From contig NZ_BNEB01000005.1 in assembly GCF_016860545.1 (NCBI RefSeq), positions 1,736,001 through 1,800,000 on the forward strand: a DNA stretch of 64,000 bases, in the 5' to 3' direction. The position numbers and the translations under genes were made by a program. Within the stretch, counting starts at the first letter, position 1; each line of letters opens with the position of its first letter. Below are positions 53,098-60,691 of the stretch, piece by piece. Source of the stretch: Streptomyces asoensis (GTDB taxonomy: Bacteria; Actinomycetota; Actinomycetes; Streptomycetales; Streptomycetaceae). The notes below the pieces were generated by a model that was not told the origin of the DNA, did not search any database, and saw only the letters and a list, made by a program, of their open reading frames with translations.

Positions 53098-53895
53098 GTG
53101 CCGACGTCCAGCGCCAGCACCACCGACTCCGCCAGGTCCGCGGGCGGAGGAGTCCAGTCCCTCGAGCGCGCCTTCGATCTGCTCGAGCGGATGGCGGACG
53201 CGGGCGGCGAGGTCGGCCTGAGCGAGCTGTCCGCGAGCAGCGGGCTGCCGCTGCCCACCATCCACCGGCTGATGCGCACCCTGGTGGCCTGCGGTTACGT
53301 CCGCCAGCAGGCCAACCGGCGCTATGCGCTCGGACCCCGGCTGATCCGGCTCGGCGAGTCGGCGGCCCGGCTGCTGGGCACCTGGGCCCGCCCCTACCTG
53401 GCGCGCCTGGTGGAGGAGACCGGCGAGACGGCGAACATGGCCCTGCTCGACGGCGACGAGATCGTCTACGTGGCGCAGGTGCCGTCCAAGCACTCGATGC
53501 GGATGTTCACCGAGGTCGGCCGCCGGGTCCTGCCGCACTCCACCGGTGTCGGCAAGGCCCTGCTCGCGGGTTTCCCGGACGACGAGGTGCGTGCCCTGCT
53601 CGCCCGCACCGGCATGCCCGCCGCGACCGACAGGACGATCACCACCCCCGACGGCTTCCTGGCCGCCCTCGCGGAGGTGCGCGCCGCCGGCTACGCGGTC
53701 GACGACAACGAGCAGGAGATCGGCGTCCGCTGCCTGGCGGTCCAGGTGCCGGACTCCCCGACGGCCGCGGCCATCTCGATCTCGGGCCCGGCGGGCCGGG
53801 TCACCGAGGCGGCCACCGGGAGCATCGTGCCGGTGCTCCAGCAGGTGGCGGCGGAACTGTCCCAGGCGCTGACCAGTGCGGGACCGGCGGTCTAG
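53098..53895 (+). CDS. allR: IclR-family regulator, AllR type
   Basis: 265 residues: helix-turn-helix with SLERAFDLLERMADAGGEVG and SGLPLPTIHRLMRTLVACGYV, then the IclR effector domain with GETANMALLDGDEIVYVAQV, STGVGKALLAGFPD and YAVDDNEQEIGVRCLAVQV. Glyoxylate or allantoin derivatives are likely effectors, as in AllR proteins. GTG 53098 has a GAAAGGA site. Its own promoter, allB and the malate synthase gene share one motif, fitting a repressor of the allantoin pathway. Confidence 0.9.
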   Translation: MPTSSASTTDSARSAGGGVQSLERAFDLLERMADAGGEVGLSELSASSGLPLPTIHRLMRTLVACGYVRQQANRRYALGPRLIRLGESAARLLGTWARPYLARLVEETGETANMALLDGDEIVYVAQVPSKHSMRMFTEVGRRVLPHSTGVGKALLAGFPDDEVRALLARTGMPAATDRTITTPDGFLAALAEVRAAGYAVDDNEQEIGVRCLAVQVPDSPTAAAISISGPAGRVTEAATGSIVPVLQQVAAELSQALTSAGPAV

Positions 53896-53935
53896 AGCCG
53901 ACCCGGCTCCGACCCCCGGGGTCTCCGTCGGTCGC

Positions 53936-54250
53936 TCAGCCGCGTGGCGTCTGCCCGAACCGGTCCACTGCGCCGCGGACGTCCGCCAGCCCCCGCGCCA
54001 GGGCGCTCACCGAGCCGATGGCACCCGCTATCAGCAGCAACGACCTGCGCAGCCGCGGGACTTCGGGGGTGCCGTGGGTCACCATCGCGGCGAGCGCGGC
54101 GAGTTCGTCCTCGGCGATGCCGCGGTCCGGGAAGTCGGCCGGATACGTGGCGAGTTCGCGGCGTAACCGGGACACCGCGGTCCGCAGTTCCGCCACCTTG
54201 CGGTCCTCGTCGCCACCGGTCACCGCTCTTTGCCCCAAGCTCCGCAACAC
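53936..54250 (-). CDS. Small helical protein, DUF5955-like
   Basis: 104 residues: charged helix with ELRTAVSRLRRELATYP, then IAEDELAALAAMV, then a weakly hydrophobic LRRSLLLIAGAIGSVSALAR. Similar proteins are common in Streptomyces under DUF5955 (recalled, not searched). Function unknown. Convergent with the IclR-type gene. Confidence 0.65.
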   Translation of the reverse strand: MLRSLGQRAVTGGDEDRKVAELRTAVSRLRRELATYPADFPDRGIAEDELAALAAMVTHGTPEVPRLRRSLLLIAGAIGSVSALARGLADVRGAVDRFGQTPRG

Positions 54251-54446
54251 AGCTCTCCCCCCTCACGCTCCGCCGAGCGCGCGTGCGCGCCCGCCCCGCC
54301 CCGCCCCGCACGTCCCGCGGCACGGCCGGGCACGGCAGGACGCGCGGGTCAGTAAACGCCACCCGATGCGGCGTGCGCCACTGCGCGTACCGAAATTCAG
54401 CCCTCGCACACCGTGCCGTCACCGACGTGTCAGGTATGCAGGAGGC

Positions 54447-55058
54447 ATGACGCACAAGGAAGAAGAGGCCGCCGACCAGGTGGCCGGCCTGCTGCTCGCG
54501 GCGGGCGGGGGCCGGCGGCTCGGCGGACACCCCAAGGCGCTGCTCGAACACCGGGGACGGCCGCTCGTCGAACACGCGGTCGCGGCCCTGCGCACGGCGG
54601 GCTGCGCACACGTGCACGTGGTGCTCGGGGCCGCCGCCGACGCCGTACGCGAGCGGGCGCGGCTGGACGGGTGCGTGATCGTGCCGAACCCGCAGTGGGA
54701 GCGGGGCATGGGCACGTCGCTGCGGGCCGGACTCGCCTCGCTCGCCGGGACCGGGGCGGGCGCCGCGCTGGTACTCCTCGTCGACCAGCCCGGTATCGGT
54801 CCGGAAGCCGTGGCCCGGGTGCTCGCCGCCCACGAGGACGGCTCGTCGCTCGTCTGCGCCACCTACGACGGGGTCCGCGGCCATCCCGTCCTGTTCGGGT
54901 CGGCGCACTGGGAGGGCGTCGCCGCGAGCGCCACCGGCGACCGGGGCGCCCGGGCCTATCTGAAGGAGCACGCGCAGGCGCTCACGCTCGTCGAGTGCGC
55001 GGACGTGGCCCGCCCCTTCGACATCGACACCCCCGCGGACCTCGGCCGACTCGAGTGA
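54447..55058 (+). CDS. MobA-like nucleotidyltransferase
   Basis: 203 residues: start motif LLLAAGGGRRLGGHPKALLE, NPQWERGMGTSLRAGLASL, LLVDQPGIGPEAVARVL and RGHPVLF. This matches the MocA/MobA group that puts CMP or GMP on molybdopterin, often for xanthine dehydrogenase maturation. Its place beside allantoin genes fits purine breakdown, but no xanthine dehydrogenase gene is in view. A GGAGG site lies 1-2 bases before the ATG region. Confidence 0.85.
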   Translation: MTHKEEEAADQVAGLLLAAGGGRRLGGHPKALLEHRGRPLVEHAVAALRTAGCAHVHVVLGAAADAVRERARLDGCVIVPNPQWERGMGTSLRAGLASLAGTGAGAALVLLVDQPGIGPEAVARVLAAHEDGSSLVCATYDGVRGHPVLFGSAHWEGVAASATGDRGARAYLKEHAQALTLVECADVARPFDIDTPADLGRLE

Positions 55059-55126
55059 GAGGGGTCCGGCACCGGGCGCCGGGTTGCCTCGACGCGGAGA
55101 ATCTCGACATCAACAAACGATTGAAC

Positions 55127-55141
55127 TTCCACGATGAGGAA
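55127..55141. promoter_or_regulatory. AllR-type operator candidate before malate synthase
   Basis: TTCCACGATGAGGAA, the third TTCCAC-N5-GGAA copy, 104 bases before aceB. It matches the allB and allR copies at all ten fixed positions. Confidence 0.6.
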
Positions 55142-55244
55142 ACTAGTATCCACTGATCACAAGGCTCGGCCCCGTCCGGGGCCCCGCTCGCCGCAATCCG
55201 CTTCGACCGGCACCCGGTGCCACCGCTGAAGGAAGTGACCGCTC

Positions 55245-56879
55245 ATGTCCGCACCAGCGCCGTCCCCGCTGGCCATCGTCGACGCCGAGCCCCTGCCGCG
55301 CCAGGAGGAGGTCCTCACCGAGGCGGCGCTCGCCTTCGTGGCCGAACTGCACCGGCGGTTCACCCCGCGCCGTGACGAGCTCCTCGCCCGGCGGGTCGCG
55401 CGGCGCGCCGAGATCGCCCGCACCTCCTCGCTCGACTTCCTCCCGGAGACGGCCGCCGTGCGCGCGGACGACTCCTGGAAGGTGGCCCCCTCTCCCGCGG
55501 CCCTGGACGACCGCCGCGTCGAGATCACCGGTCCGACCGACCGCAAGATGACCGTCAACGCCCTGAACTCCGGCGCCAGGGTCTGGCTCGCCGACTTCGA
55601 GGACGCCTCGGCGCCGACCTGGGAGAACGTCGTCCTCGGGCAGGTCAACCTGGCCGACGCGTACACCAGGAACATCGACTTCACCGACCCGGTGTCCGGC
55701 AAGTCGTACGCCCTGAAGGACGACGCCGAACTCGCCACCGTCGTCATGCGCCCGCGCGGCTGGCACCTGAACGAGCGGCACCTCGTCGACGCGGACGGCC
55801 GCCAGGTCCCCGGCGCCCTCGTCGACTTCGGGCTGTACTTCTTCCACAACGCACAGCGCCTTCTCGACCTGGGCAAGGGGCCGTACTTCTACCTCCCGAA
55901 GACGGAGTCGCACCTGGAGGCCCGCCTGTGGAACGAGGTGTTCGTCTTCGCCCAGGACCACATCGGCATCCCGCAGGGCACCGTCCGCGCCACCGTGCTC
56001 ATCGAGACGATCACGGCCGCGTACGAGATGGAGGAGATCCTCTACGAACTCCGCGACCACGCCTCCGGGTTGAACGCCGGCCGGTGGGACTACCTGTTCT
56101 CCATCGTCAAGAACTTCCGTGACGGCGGACCCAGGTTCGTCCTGCCGGACCGCAACGCGGTCACGATGACCGCCCCGTTCATGCGGGCGTACACCGAACT
56201 CCTCGTGCGCACCTGCCACAAGCGCGGTGCGCACGCGATCGGCGGCATGGCCGCCTTCATCCCGTCCCGACGCGACGAGCAGGTCAACAAGGTCGCGTTC
56301 GAGAAGGTGAAGGCCGACAAGGACCGCGAGGCCGCCGACGGCTTCGACGGGTCGTGGGTGGCCCACCCGGACCTGGTCCCGATCGCGATGGCGTCCTTCG
56401 ACGCGGTGCTCGGCGACCGGCCGAACCAGAAGGACCGGCTGCGCGAGGACGTCGACGTCAAGGCCGCCGACCTGATCGCGGTCGACTCGCTGGAGGCCCG
56501 GCCGACGTACGAGGGACTCGTCAACGCCGTCCAGGTCGGCATCCGTTACATCGAGGCCTGGCTGCGCGGCCTGGGCGCGGTCGCCATCTTCAACCTGATG
56601 GAGGACGCGGCCACGGCGGAGATCTCCCGCTCGCAGATCTGGCAGTGGATCAACGCGGGAGTGGAGTTCGAGCACGAGGGCGGCACCGTCAGGGCCACGC
56701 CCGGCCTGGCGCGGGAGATCGCGGCGCGCGAACTCGCCGCGATCCGCGAGGAGATCGGCGAGGAGGCCTTCACGGCCGGCCACTGGCAGCAGGCCCACGA
56801 CCTGCTGCTGACGGTCTCCCTCGACGACGACTACGCGGACTTCCTCACTCTGCCCGCGTACGAGCAGCTCAGGGGCTGA
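55245..56879 (+). CDS. aceB: Malate synthase A
   Basis: Condenses glyoxylate with acetyl-CoA to malate. 544 residues, the normal length for the A form. RKMTVNALNSGARVWLADFE, PRGWHLNERH, the family signature in SGLNAGRWDYLFSIVK, IGGMAAFIPSRRDE and GVGIRYIEAW-like sequence are present. ATG 55245 follows AAGGAAG. Placed to consume glyoxylate from allantoin breakdown; isocitrate lyase is not nearby, so this copy may not serve the glyoxylate bypass. Confidence 0.96.
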   Translation: MSAPAPSPLAIVDAEPLPRQEEVLTEAALAFVAELHRRFTPRRDELLARRVARRAEIARTSSLDFLPETAAVRADDSWKVAPSPAALDDRRVEITGPTDRKMTVNALNSGARVWLADFEDASAPTWENVVLGQVNLADAYTRNIDFTDPVSGKSYALKDDAELATVVMRPRGWHLNERHLVDADGRQVPGALVDFGLYFFHNAQRLLDLGKGPYFYLPKTESHLEARLWNEVFVFAQDHIGIPQGTVRATVLIETITAAYEMEEILYELRDHASGLNAGRWDYLFSIVKNFRDGGPRFVLPDRNAVTMTAPFMRAYTELLVRTCHKRGAHAIGGMAAFIPSRRDEQVNKVAFEKVKADKDREAADGFDGSWVAHPDLVPIAMASFDAVLGDRPNQKDRLREDVDVKAADLIAVDSLEARPTYEGLVNAVQVGIRYIEAWLRGLGAVAIFNLMEDAATAEISRSQIWQWINAGVEFEHEGGTVRATPGLAREIAARELAAIREEIGEEAFTAGHWQQAHDLLLTVSLDDDYADFLTLPAYEQLRG

Positions 56880-56883
56880 GCAC

Positions 56884-56904
56884 CGCGGCGGACTCCCCGC
56901 CGCG
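56884..56904. terminator. Hairpin between malate synthase and the SelT-like gene
   Basis: Perfect 8-base stem CGCGGCGG/CCGCCGCG with a 5-base loop, 5 bases after the aceB stop, between convergent genes. Confidence 0.6.
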
Positions 56905-56912
56905 CGGCACGT

Positions 56913-57326
56913 TCAGCGGTCCGAGTGGCCCAGGGACCTTCCCGGGGCCACCCGGTCGCGGACGAGCTTCTTCACCGCTGTCGGCTCCGGGAAGCCCTGT
57001 TCGCGGCGGTCCCAGACCACCTCGTCGTCGATCCGCACGACGAAGACCCCGCCCTTGCCCGGCCTCAGCGCGAGTTCGGACAGCTCGGCCTCGAAGGTCG
57101 TGAGCAGTTCCTGGGCCAGCCAGGCGGCGCGGGGCAGCCAGCGGCACTGGGTGCAGTACTCGATCTCGACCCGCCGGCCCGGCGCGCCGGACCCGCCCGG
57201 CTCCTGCGGCCCGCTCCCCGCGCTCGGCTCGTCCATCCCGCTCGTTCCTCTCACGCCACTCGGGTCTGCCAGGTCTCCCGGGCCGCCCGGGTCGTCAGGA
57301 CCACCCGTCCCGCGCCGGTCGCTCAT
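56913..57326 (-). CDS. SelT/SelW/SelH-family Rdx-fold redox protein
   Basis: 137 residues. After a ~45-residue Gly/Pro/Asp-rich start, VEIEYCTQCRWLPRAAWLAQ carries the CxxC redox pair (in place of CxxU) and is followed by FVVRIDDEVVWDRREQGFPE and KKLVRDRVAP, the Rdx pattern. Probable thioredoxin-like oxidoreductase. ATG 57326 overlaps the HipA-like stop by 4 bases; a start at the later Met (about 57236) would remove the low-complexity part. Confidence 0.87.
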   Translation of the reverse strand: MSDRRGTGGPDDPGGPGDLADPSGVRGTSGMDEPSAGSGPQEPGGSGAPGRRVEIEYCTQCRWLPRAAWLAQELLTTFEAELSELALRPGKGGVFVVRIDDEVVWDRREQGFPEPTAVKKLVRDRVAPGRSLGHSDR

Positions 57327-58237
57327 CCGAGGTGCACCGACCAGTCCTGTTCCGCGGCCGGCTTGCCGTGCAGGTCGGGGACCCGCTTGAGCCAGTCCGG
57401 CCGTCCCTGCCGCGTCCTCGCCGCACGCCGGGCCTCGTCGGCGGCGAGCTCCTCCCGAGCGGGGAAGTCGGTGGGCAGCCAGGCCGCGGACGCCTCCGCC
57501 CGCGCGTGGAGGTAGCGCACGTACGCCTCCCGGACCGCGTCCGGCGAGGTGAACCCCTCCTCGCCGCTCAGCCAGGCGTCCGGCACCTTGGCCACGACCC
57601 GGCGCAGCAGCTCCTCGGTCACCAGGGGCGCCAGTTCGGCGTCGGCCGCCCGGGTGTCCGGGGCCGAGTGCCCGAGCGCGTGGTGACGGAAGTCGTACGC
57701 CTTCGCCGGGTCGGCCCCGTCCCAGCGGTGGTGGAAGACGAGGGCCGCACCGTGGTCGATGAGCCACAGCCGCGGCGGGGCGATGCCGAACGTGGGCCAG
57801 ACCATCAGGTTGGAGCTGTGCACCGTACGGTCGACGTTGACGGTCAGGGCGTCCAGCCAGACGATGCGCCCGGCCTCCCGCGGCTCCACCGGGAACACCT
57901 CGGCGACCTGCGGGGTGAAGTCCCGGGCGCCCGGCAGGAAGTCCATCCCGAGGTTGAGCCCGGCGCTCGCCGCGTGCAGGTCGCGCACCTCCTGGTGCGG
58001 TTCGTGGTCCGCGACGGCCGGATCGAAGTGCACCAGGACCAGCTCGGGGAAGCGCAGCCCGAGGGCGCGCGCCAGCTCACCGACGATCACCTCGGCGACG
58101 AGCGCCTTGCGGCCCTGCGCGGAGCCCGTGAACTTCACTACGTAGGTGCCCAGGTCGTCGGCCTCGACGATGCCGGGAACGGAACCGCCGGAGCGCAGCG
58201 GTTCGAGGTAGCGGGTCGCGGTGACCTCTCTCAGCAT
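57323..58237 (-). CDS. HipA-like kinase-fold protein
   Basis: 304 residues. KFTGSAQGRKALVAEVIVGE, then a kinase-like catalytic loop VNVDRTVHSSNLMVW (D-R-x4-N) and LWLIDHGAAL, where D-H-G takes the place of DFG, suggest a protein-kinase-like fold related to HipA. No HipB-type antitoxin lies next to it, so it should not be called a toxin. The ATG at 58237 gives the family start MLREVTATRYLEPL. Coupled by ATGA to the SelT-like gene. Confidence 0.82.
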   Translation of the reverse strand: MLREVTATRYLEPLRSGGSVPGIVEADDLGTYVVKFTGSAQGRKALVAEVIVGELARALGLRFPELVLVHFDPAVADHEPHQEVRDLHAASAGLNLGMDFLPGARDFTPQVAEVFPVEPREAGRIVWLDALTVNVDRTVHSSNLMVWPTFGIAPPRLWLIDHGAALVFHHRWDGADPAKAYDFRHHALGHSAPDTRAADAELAPLVTEELLRRVVAKVPDAWLSGEEGFTSPDAVREAYVRYLHARAEASAAWLPTDFPAREELAADEARRAARTRQGRPDWLKRVPDLHGKPAAEQDWSVHLG

Positions 58238-58506
58238 GTCGTGCGGGCCACCCTCGTCGGGACGGTCCGGACGGTTCCTTCCGGCATGCGCATCTCCCTG
58301 CCCCTCCGGCAGGCCGCCGGGCGTCCGTCCGCCTCGCTGCCCGCCTCCGGCGTGACATGAGCATAGTAACCGAGGGTGACCGGCGGCCCGTGGCGCCGGG
58401 CGGACGAACAGACGGGGTCGCGGTGAACGCGGGCGCGGTGGCGGCCGTACCCCTGACGGACCCCGGCGGTGAGCCGGGGGCACCGGCCTCTCCTAGGATG
58501 ATCCCG

Positions 58507-58911
58507 ATGACCACCACCGAGCAGCGCCTCGCGCCACCGCCCTCGCCGCGGTGGCGCACGGCGCTGCTCGTGCTCGGGCTGCTGGCGGGACTGCTCGCGA
58601 TGCACGCCCTGGCTCCCGGCGGCGCGGTCCACGGACACGGCGGGCCGTCGCGCCCGTCGACGGCCGTCGCGGTCGCCGCGGACGACGGCTGTGCCGGACA
58701 CGGCGGGGACTGCGGCGGCGGGCACGCCCGTCACGCCGACGCCACCTGTGCGGCCGCCGCGGTGAGCGGCACGCCCGCCCCGCCCCTGCTGGTGCCCGAC
58801 GCCCTGGCCGTCCCCGCCCGCGCGGAATCCGTCCGCTCGTGCGCGTCCGGGGCCCCCGACGGCGCCCGCGCGCCGCCGTCGCTGGCGGAACTGCAACTCC
58901 TGCGGATCTAG
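58507..58911 (+). CDS. Membrane/exported His- and Cys-rich protein, DUF6153-like
   Basis: 134 residues: one hydrophobic helix (about 20-37, LLVLGLLAGLLAMHALAP) and then an outer part rich in His and Cys (HGHGG, CAGHGGDCGGGHARHADATC) suited to metal binding, ending in a Leu-rich segment. Similar proteins are paired with DUF305 proteins in Streptomyces (recalled, not searched). ATG 58507 has an AGGA site. 98 bases before the DUF305 gene, same strand. Confidence 0.72.
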   Translation: MTTTEQRLAPPPSPRWRTALLVLGLLAGLLAMHALAPGGAVHGHGGPSRPSTAVAVAADDGCAGHGGDCGGGHARHADATCAAAAVSGTPAPPLLVPDALAVPARAESVRSCASGAPDGARAPPSLAELQLLRI

Positions 58912-59009
58912 ACCGCCCCGCGCGCCCCGTCCGACCACACAGGACGCGGTGCGCCTCGGCACGTCCGGATCGTTTCCCGTGAAGCACTCAGCACAGCAGG
59001 AGTTCCCCC

Positions 59010-59681
59010 ATGCGCAACACCCGTACCCTGACCCGTCGCGCCCTCGTCGGGGCCGCGTCCGTGACCGCCGCCCTCGTCCTCGCCGCCTGTGGCAGCGGCG
59101 GGGAGAGCACCGGTGAGGCGGGCGGCGGCAGCGGCTCGGCGCCGGCGTCCACCGGCGCTTCGGCCGACGCCACCGCCGGCGCGCACAACGCGCAGGACGT
59201 CGCCTTCGCGCAGGGCATGATCCCGCACCACCGGCAGGCGCTGGAGATGGCGCGGCTGGCCGCCGGCCGGGCCTCCTCGGCGCAGGTCAAGGACATCGCC
59301 GCCCGCGTCGAGAAGGCGCAGGACCCGGAGATCAAGACGATGAGCGGCTGGCTGACGGCCTGGGGCGAGGACGTCCCGGCCGCCTCGGGCAGCGCCGCGG
59401 AGTCCATGCCCGGCATGGACCACTCCGCCGGGTCCGGCATGCCCGGCATGCCCGGCATGATGGACGCCTCCGGCATGGACGCGCTGAAGAAGGCGTCCGG
59501 CGCGGAGTTCGACACCATGTTCCTCACGATGATGATCGAGCACCACAAGGGCGCCGTGGAGATGGCCGGTACCGAGAAGGACAAGGGTGCGTACCGGCCC
59601 GCTGCTTCGATGGCCGACGCCATCGTCACGTCGCAGACCGCGGAGATCACCGAGATGACCAAGCTCCTCGACAAGTCCTGA
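59010..59681 (+). CDS. DUF305 lipoprotein, possible copper binding
   Basis: 223 residues: lipoprotein signal with LAACG (Cys27), a Gly/Ser linker, then two related helical halves with GMIPHHRQALEMARL and MMIEHHKGAVEMA, the DUF305 His-His signatures. Between them is a Met-rich loop of GMP and GMD repeats (PGMDHSAGSGMPGMPGMM), typical of Cu(I) binding. Probably handles copper at the outer membrane face, together with the upstream His-rich protein. Confidence 0.9.
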   Translation: MRNTRTLTRRALVGAASVTAALVLAACGSGGESTGEAGGGSGSAPASTGASADATAGAHNAQDVAFAQGMIPHHRQALEMARLAAGRASSAQVKDIAARVEKAQDPEIKTMSGWLTAWGEDVPAASGSAAESMPGMDHSAGSGMPGMPGMMDASGMDALKKASGAEFDTMFLTMMIEHHKGAVEMAGTEKDKGAYRPAASMADAIVTSQTAEITEMTKLLDKS

Positions 59682-59693
59682 CCCCGAGGGACG

Positions 59694-59736
59694 GCCCCGC
59701 CGACGCCTCCGCCTCCGCCGTCACCAGCGGCGGGGC
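59694..59736. terminator. Hairpin after the DUF305 gene
   Basis: Stem GCCCCGCCG/CGGCGGGGC, 9 bases perfect, 25-base loop; overlapped by a second GC palindrome to 59752. Lies between the convergent DUF305 and cobK genes. Confidence 0.6.
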
Positions 59737-59766
59737 GGGGGCGCCCCCGCCCGGACCGGGGGTGGG

Positions 59767-60513
59767 TCAGGGGGTGCAGTGGGCGAGCCAGGATCGGGCC
59801 TGTTCGGGGGTGGTCACCGTGCGGACGCCCTCGGGGGGCGGGGGTCTGCGGACGACGAGCACGGGAAGCCGCGCCTCGCGCGCGGCGAGGAGTTTCGGGG
59901 CGGTGGCCGCGCCGCCGCTGTCCTTGGTCACGACGACGTCGATCCGGTGCCGGCGCAGTAGTCCGCGCTCCCCGGCGAGGGTGAAGGGCCCCCGGTCGAG
60001 CAGCACCTCCGTCCGGGACGGGGCGGGCTCCCCGGGCGGTTCCACGGACCGTACGAGGAACCAGAGTTCGTCCAGGGCGGCGAAGGCGGCCAGCCCCATC
60101 CGGCCGGTGGTGAGGAACACCCGCCGCCCGAGCGAGGGCAGCAGCCCGGCGGCCTCGGTCAGCGAACCGGCGTCGTGCCAGACGTCACCCGGGGCCGGGG
60201 TCCAGCCGGGACGGCGCAGCGCGAGGAGCGGGACGCCCGTACGGGCGGCGGCCTCGGCCGCGTGCAGACTCATGGCGGCGGCGAAGGGATGGGTGGCGTC
60301 CACCAGCGCGTCGACCCGGTGTCCGGTCAGCCACGCGGCCAGCCCCTCGGCCCCGCCGAAGCCGCCCACCCGCACCGCGCCGGGCGGGAGCCTCGGTGTG
60401 CTCACCCGTCCGGCCAGGGAGCTCGTCACGCGCCACCCGGGCGCGGGGTCCGCCGCCAGGAGTCCGGCGAGGTCACGGGCCTCGGCGGTGCCGCCCAGGA
60501 TCAGTACGTGCAC
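59767..60513 (-). CDS. cobK: Precorrin-6A reductase CobK, second copy
   Basis: 248 residues, full length. MHVLILGGTAEARDLAGLL, GGFGGAEGLAAWL, VDATHPFAAAMS, FLTTGRMGLAAF and VVTKDSGGAATAPKLLAARE cover the whole CobK pattern. It stands alone between DUF305 and the ABC pair, away from the other cob genes at the left end. Its first 131 residues align without gaps over most of the partial copy at 1-393 but differ at many positions, so it is an old duplicate or a transferred paralog. Confidence 0.93.
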   Translation of the reverse strand: MHVLILGGTAEARDLAGLLAADPAPGWRVTSSLAGRVSTPRLPPGAVRVGGFGGAEGLAAWLTGHRVDALVDATHPFAAAMSLHAAEAAARTGVPLLALRRPGWTPAPGDVWHDAGSLTEAAGLLPSLGRRVFLTTGRMGLAAFAALDELWFLVRSVEPPGEPAPSRTEVLLDRGPFTLAGERGLLRRHRIDVVVTKDSGGAATAPKLLAAREARLPVLVVRRPPPPEGVRTVTTPEQARSWLAHCTP

Positions 60514-60646
60514 GGCGTCCGGGTTCCCTTCCTAAGGGCGGGGCGAGGGGCGGCGCGGCCGGGACCGCCGCAGCGCCAACTGAAGCACACGGCCCGCGAA
60601 GGAGGGCACCGCGCCCGCCGTCCGGGCATTGACTCGCCCTGATTCA

Positions 60647-60667
60647 CTTAGAGTAGCCTTGCCTAAG
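60647..60667. promoter_or_regulatory. DmdR/IdeR-type iron box before the ABC pair
   Basis: CTTAGAGTAGCC followed by TTGCCTAAG: imperfect 19-bp repeat with TTAG and CTAA ends, matching the iron-box form. 24 bases before the chosen GTG start. Confidence 0.7.
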
Positions 60668-60691
60668 TTGACCGGATCCGGAGGGTGGCTG

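Noticed and set aside
57323..58237. HipA toxin of a toxin-antitoxin pair
   Set aside because: No HipB-like DNA-binding gene is adjacent; the coupled neighbour is a redox protein.
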